A stretch of 17,374 nt of DNA. Source: JAPWJZ01 sp035626855. Its GTDB lineage: Bacteria; Pseudomonadota; Alphaproteobacteria; Micavibrionales; UBA2020. The stretch covers positions 1 to 17,374 of the forward strand of contig DASPMW010000154.1 in the NCBI GenBank assembly GCA_035626855.1, written 5' to 3'. Made by a program: the position numbers and the translations under genes. Shown here piece after piece: positions 13,881 through 17,374 of this stretch (the stretch's first letter is position 1; the number at the start of each line of letters is the position of its first letter). The notes under the pieces are model-generated. The model was given only the letters and a program-made list of their open reading frames with translations. It searched no databases and was not told the DNA's origin.

Positions 13881-14450
13881 ATGCTCATTCTTGCCTCCGC
13901 CTCCCCCCGCAGACTGGAACTGCTGAAACAGCTCGGCATTGCGCCCGACCGCGTCACGCCGGCGGATATTGACGAGTCCCCACTGAAGCGTGAGCTGCCC
14001 GCGCCATACGCGCTGCGCATCGCGTCATCCAAGGCTGCCAAAATCGCAGGCGAGAACCCGGGCGCGATCGTGCTGGCGGCCGATACGGTTGTCGGCGTCG
14101 GCCGGCGCATCCTGCCGAAGACGGAGACGGCCGACGAGGCGCGGCAGTGCCTTGAACTGGTGTCCGGCCGCCGTCATAACGTGCTCACGGCGGTCTCTAT
14201 CGTGGACGCCAAGGACCGGCAGAGGACGAAACTCGTTGTTTCCGTTGTAAAATTCAAGAGACTGTCAGCCGCCGAGACCGCCGCCTATATTGATAGCGGT
14301 GAATGGAAGGGCAAGGCCGGCGGTTATGCGATCCAGGGCCATGCGGCTGCGCTCATCCCCTTCATCAGCGGTTCTTACACAAACATCGTGGGACTGCCGC
14401 TGTTTGAAACAAGCGCCATGCTGAGGGATGCCGGATATGAGCGGGCTTGA
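13881..14450 (+). CDS. maf: Maf family nucleoside triphosphate pyrophosphatase
   Basis: 189 residues from ATG 13881; a TTG six bases earlier would give MPM. Maf proteins hydrolyse non-canonical or modified nucleoside triphosphates, mainly pyrimidines and 7-methyl-GTP depending on subfamily. The N-terminal LILASASPRRLELL, the VLAADTVV acidic loop and GKAGGYAIQG are all family hallmarks. No Shine-Dalgarno is present; TAACTT at 13870-13875 just before the start hints at a leaderless mRNA. The 3' end overlaps the RNase E/G-like gene by 14 bases, an arrangement usual for alphaproteobacteria. The subfamily (YhdE or YceF type) was not determined. Confidence 0.95.
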   Translation: MLILASASPRRLELLKQLGIAPDRVTPADIDESPLKRELPAPYALRIASSKAAKIAGENPGAIVLAADTVVGVGRRILPKTETADEARQCLELVSGRRHNVLTAVSIVDAKDRQRTKLVVSVVKFKRLSAAETAAYIDSGEWKGKAGGYAIQGHAAALIPFISGSYTNIVGLPLFETSAMLRDAGYERA

Positions 14451-15633
14451 ACTATTCATCGATGATATCGACGGACGCCTGCATGCCGCGGTCGTCAAGA
14501 AGACGGGGCTCGATGATCTCTACGTCGACGCGCTCAATAAATCCGGCAACTGGGGATCGATTTACCTTGGCCGCATCACGAAGCTCGACAAGAAGCTGGA
14601 CGCCGCGATTGTCGATCTCGGCAACGGGCTTTCGGGGCTGCTGCCGGCAAAACATATCCACCTGCCGGGCGGCGATCCGTCGGAACTGCGCAGCGGGCTG
14701 ACGGATCTGGTAAAGCCGGGCCAGATGGTGATCGTCCAGATCAAGTCCGAGGCAAAACGCGGTTCGGCGCACGAGCATCACAAGCTGCCGAAGCTGACCA
14801 CCCTGCTTTACCTGATGGGCCATCATCTCGTTTATTGCCCCCTCTCCAATCCCGTGACCATGTCCCGCAGCATCGAGCGCGGCGACGTGCTGTCGATGAC
14901 GGCATCCCTGGCCGCGAAGGGCGGCTGGATTTTGCAGGGCCATGCGGAAGAAGAAGATCTCGACATCCTTACAGAAGAAGCGCAGAAGCTGCTCGACGAA
15001 TGGCAGGTGCTGCTCGGCGTGCAGGCGGAAGGCGGGCGCGACCCGTCGCTGCTGAAGGGCGGGCCGAATGCCTTTGCCCGCGCCATGTTCGATTACGGCG
15101 CCTATGCCTTCGATCATATTTATGCGGGCAGCCGCGCAGCCTTCGACATTGTCGCCCAGTGGTGTGAAAAATACGACCCGCCGCTCGCCAGTTCAAAGCG
15201 CCTGCGTCTGTTCCGTCCGGAAAAAGTGCAGCAGCGGCTGTTCGATATCCATGATATTTACGGAGAATTGCAGGAACTCGCGGAGCCGGTCGCAGCCCTG
15301 CCCTGCGGTGGCACATTGATCATTGATGTTACTCACGCTGCGACCGTGATCGACGTCAATCAGGGTCCCGCCGACAATGCCATGCTGGCGAATACCGAAG
15401 CTGTGACCGAATGTGCACGGCAACTGCGGCTGCGAAATATAAGCGGCGCCATCCTGATTGACTTTATCGGCATGGCGGAACGGCCCGCGCGGCTCCGCAT
15501 CACCGAAGCGGCTGAAGCGGCCCTTGCCGACGACCCCGCGCAGGCGCAAGTCCATGGATTTACGCGCCTCGGCATCCTCGAGATCACGCGCAAGCGTCGC
15601 GCGGCAAGCTATGCCGAGAAAATGTCCGGATGA
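14437..15633 (+). CDS. Ribonuclease E/G family protein, short form without Zn-link
   Basis: 398 residues. An S1-like region (about 38-72, GSIYLGRITKLDKKLDAAIVDLG) is embedded in the N-terminal RNase H-like part, and the DNase I-like catalytic part holds Asp306 (VIDVNQG) and Asp342 (LIDFIGM), equivalent to the two magnesium-binding aspartates of RNase E. The ECARQLRLRNISGAILIDF stretch is typical. The usual TEA before the first Asp is THA here, and the protein ends before the CPxC Zn-link that joins RNase E dimers. Start at 14437 is chosen because GAGGG lies nine bases upstream, inside maf; ATG 14428 has none at a workable distance. Probably an RNA-processing enzyme, co-expressed with maf; its stop abuts that of emrB. 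Confidence 0.88.
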   Translation: MSGLELFIDDIDGRLHAAVVKKTGLDDLYVDALNKSGNWGSIYLGRITKLDKKLDAAIVDLGNGLSGLLPAKHIHLPGGDPSELRSGLTDLVKPGQMVIVQIKSEAKRGSAHEHHKLPKLTTLLYLMGHHLVYCPLSNPVTMSRSIERGDVLSMTASLAAKGGWILQGHAEEEDLDILTEEAQKLLDEWQVLLGVQAEGGRDPSLLKGGPNAFARAMFDYGAYAFDHIYAGSRAAFDIVAQWCEKYDPPLASSKRLRLFRPEKVQQRLFDIHDIYGELQELAEPVAALPCGGTLIIDVTHAATVIDVNQGPADNAMLANTEAVTECARQLRLRNISGAILIDFIGMAERPARLRITEAAEAALADDPAQAQVHGFTRLGILEITRKRRAASYAEKMSG

Positions 15634-17202
15634 TTATTCGAGAATTTCGCCGGCGCTGACGGGCTTCGCGTTCGCGCGCTTCACGACTTTCAGAAACGGC
15701 AGGATCACCATTACGCTCAGCACGACAAACATCAGCGCCTTGAAGTCGTTTAGGTAGGAAATGGCGGCCGCCTGCCTGTTCACTTCGCTGTCAAGGACAG
15801 CCATCGCCATGGGCGAATAGGCGTTTACCGGCATGCCGGGCAGCACTTGCAGCATCGCCTTCGGCAGATTGAACAGGTTGACGCGCTCCCCAAGCTCCAT
15901 ATGATTGATCTGGATATTGCGCGCCAGCACGGCGATCATGATGGAAATGCCGACGCTGGAGCCGATATTTCGCACCAGGCTGAATACCCCGGCGGCATCA
16001 TTGCGGTAATGCTTGGGCAGCGTCGCATAGGCAACTGCCGTCAGGGGCACGAAGACGAAACCCATGCCGAACCCCTGCAGGAGGCCGGTCTCTACGAGCA
16101 TCGCCTGCGAGACGTCGAGGTTAAACTGGCTCATCTGCCACAATGAAAAGGCCATACAGGAAAGACCGAAGGCGAGCAGGAAGCGCACATCGAATTTTCC
16201 CACCACCTTGCCGGCGATCATCATTGAAACCGCCGTGCCCACCCCGCGCGGTGCGAGGATAAGGCCCGTCGTCACCACGGGATAACCCATCAGGTTCTCG
16301 AGGAAGGGCGGCAGCAGCGCCATGGTCGCAAGCAGGATGATACCCATGACAAACATGAACATCAGACTGAAGGTATAATTCCGGTCGCGGAACATGGCGG
16401 GGTCGATAAACGGGCGTTCGGATGTGAGGATATGGACCAGGAACAGGTAAAGCGCCGTGCCGGCGAGAACACTTTCGCCGATGATCTCGGGCGAGGAGAA
16501 CCAATCCTTGCTTTCGCCGCGGTCAAGGGCAAGCTGCATGCTGCATAGGAACAGGCTGAGCATTGCAAAGCCGAAAAAGTCAAAGCGCCGCAGCTTGTCG
16601 ATCACGGTTTCCTTCATGAAGGCGGCAATGCCGAAAGTGGCCAAGACACCAATCGGCAGGTTGATGAAAAACACCCAGCGCCAGTGAAAATTTTCGGTGA
16701 TCCACCCGCCCAGCGTCGGACCCAGAATGGGGCCCAGCATGACCCCCACGCCCCAAACCGCCATCGCGCTGGCATGCCTTTTCGGCGGATTGATGTCCAG
16801 CAGCACCGCTTGTGATAGCGGCACGAGGCTTGCGCCGAAGACGCCTTGGAACAGGCGGAAAACCACCATTTCCGGCAGGTTTGTCGCGATCCCGCACAAC
16901 ACCGAGGTCACGGTGAAGCCGATGACGGCGATCAGGAAGAGCTTGCGGCGCCCGATCTTGGCCGCCAGCACGCCGGAAGGCGCGGTCATTACTGCAGCCG
17001 CGATGATATAAGAGGTCAGCACCCAGGATATCTGGTCCTGCGTCGCTGACAATTCGCCCTGCATATGCGGGAGGGCGACGTTCGCGATCGTGGTATCCAG
17101 CGCCTGCATGATCGTCGCCAGCATCACGGACAAGGTGATGAAGCCGCGATGCGGGACCTCGACCCATTCTTCATCCGTGGTTGTGGCGGCGTGCGCGCTC
17201 AT
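15634..17202 (-). CDS. emrB: Multidrug efflux MFS transporter, DHA2 (EmrB/QacA) family
   Basis: 522 residues with about 14 hydrophobic segments, the DHA2 pattern of drug:proton antiporters in the inner membrane. Visible motifs: the first-helix LDTTIANVALPHM, the motif A loop GVLAAKIGRRKLF between helices 2 and 3, and motif C GPILGPTLGGWITE in helix 5, the antiporter signature. Such proteins pair with an HlyD-type adaptor and an outer-membrane channel to export drugs and detergents. The upstream adaptor gene overlaps its start by four bases (ATGA), so the two form an emrAB operon. No outer-membrane partner is inside the window. Confidence 0.93.
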   Translation of the reverse strand: MSAHAATTTDEEWVEVPHRGFITLSVMLATIMQALDTTIANVALPHMQGELSATQDQISWVLTSYIIAAAVMTAPSGVLAAKIGRRKLFLIAVIGFTVTSVLCGIATNLPEMVVFRLFQGVFGASLVPLSQAVLLDINPPKRHASAMAVWGVGVMLGPILGPTLGGWITENFHWRWVFFINLPIGVLATFGIAAFMKETVIDKLRRFDFFGFAMLSLFLCSMQLALDRGESKDWFSSPEIIGESVLAGTALYLFLVHILTSERPFIDPAMFRDRNYTFSLMFMFVMGIILLATMALLPPFLENLMGYPVVTTGLILAPRGVGTAVSMMIAGKVVGKFDVRFLLAFGLSCMAFSLWQMSQFNLDVSQAMLVETGLLQGFGMGFVFVPLTAVAYATLPKHYRNDAAGVFSLVRNIGSSVGISIMIAVLARNIQINHMELGERVNLFNLPKAMLQVLPGMPVNAYSPMAMAVLDSEVNRQAAAISYLNDFKALMFVVLSVMVILPFLKVVKRANAKPVSAGEILE

Positions 17203-17374
17203 GGTGCGGCGGCGACCTCTGGCTTATGCATGTGCGGATAGCTGCCGGTGTCAATTGTGACCTCGGCGCTCATCCCGGTGCGGAACGGCGGGTCATTTTC
17301 GTTATGCTCGGGCTCGATGCGCACGGTCAGGCGCTGCACGACCTTCACCCAGTTGCCGGTCGCGTTCTGGGCAG
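17199..17374 (-). CDS. emrA: HlyD-family efflux adaptor EmrA, C-terminal end
   Basis: The frame enters from the right edge and gives 57 residues before a TGA that overlaps the emrB ATG. NATGNWVKVVQRLTVRI is the characteristic beta-barrel end of EmrA-type membrane fusion proteins, which bridge the inner-membrane pump and the outer-membrane channel. It is followed by RTGMSAEVTIDT, the usual final strand of the family, and a short tail. Only the C-terminus is present, so the anchor and coiled-coil hairpin cannot be checked. Confidence 0.9.
   Translation of the reverse strand, partial: AQNATGNWVKVVQRLTVRIEPEHNENDPPFRTGMSAEVTIDTGSYPHMHKPEVAAAP

Overview
The window is GC-rich chromosomal DNA that looks alphaproteobacterial. 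The murA - UPF0262 - infA - maf - small RNase E/G-like neighbourhood, the alphaproteobacterial type of dCTP deaminase and the IF-1 sequence all point that way. I cannot place it below class level. There are no phage genes, insertion sequences, integrases or CRISPR repeats. Nearly all the DNA is coding, and no gene-free stretch exceeds about 165 bases.

Layout. (1) 1-1729: the 3' end of a pepE-type dipeptidase, a tRNA-Thr(GGT) on the minus strand, and a membrane-anchored PD40 beta-propeller protein on the minus strand. (2) 1807-6513, plus strand: a tight run of a nitronate-monooxygenase-like flavoprotein, a MAPEG membrane protein, an ankyrin protein with a C-terminal coiled coil, a GT-C-like polytopic membrane protein, a 44-residue basic protein, and dcd. 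The four junctions after MAPEG are overlaps of 4, 4 and 1 bases and one 33-base gap. (3) 6563-10318: two paralogous DHH/DHHA1 phosphoesterases on the plus strand flank a large ankyrin gene on the minus strand; the second DHH gene and the ankyrin gene share a divergent promoter region. (4) 10315-11268, minus: an anchored alpha/beta-hydrolase. (5) 11384-15633: murA, UPF0262 and infA, then a small TPR-like gene on the minus strand, then maf and an RNase E/G homologue. (6) 15634-17374, minus: emrB and the 3' end of emrA, a multidrug efflux pair.

The housekeeping part joins cell-wall precursor synthesis (MurA), translation initiation (IF-1), nucleotide-pool work (Dcd, Maf) and RNA processing (RNase E/G-like). 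The accessory part has two ankyrin genes, each beside enzymes of uncertain substrate. The DHH-ankyrin-DHH block (6563-10318) is the best candidate here for a locus of undescribed function, and the MAPEG-ankyrin-GT-C run is second. Neither carries the signature genes of a known defence or conflict system, so their function is left open.

Gene packing is extreme. Two convergent pairs have directly abutting stop codons, one shares a CTAG for both stops, and a fourth is 24 bases apart. Several plus-strand genes lack a Shine-Dalgarno and have -10-like sequence almost at the start codon, suggesting leaderless mRNAs.
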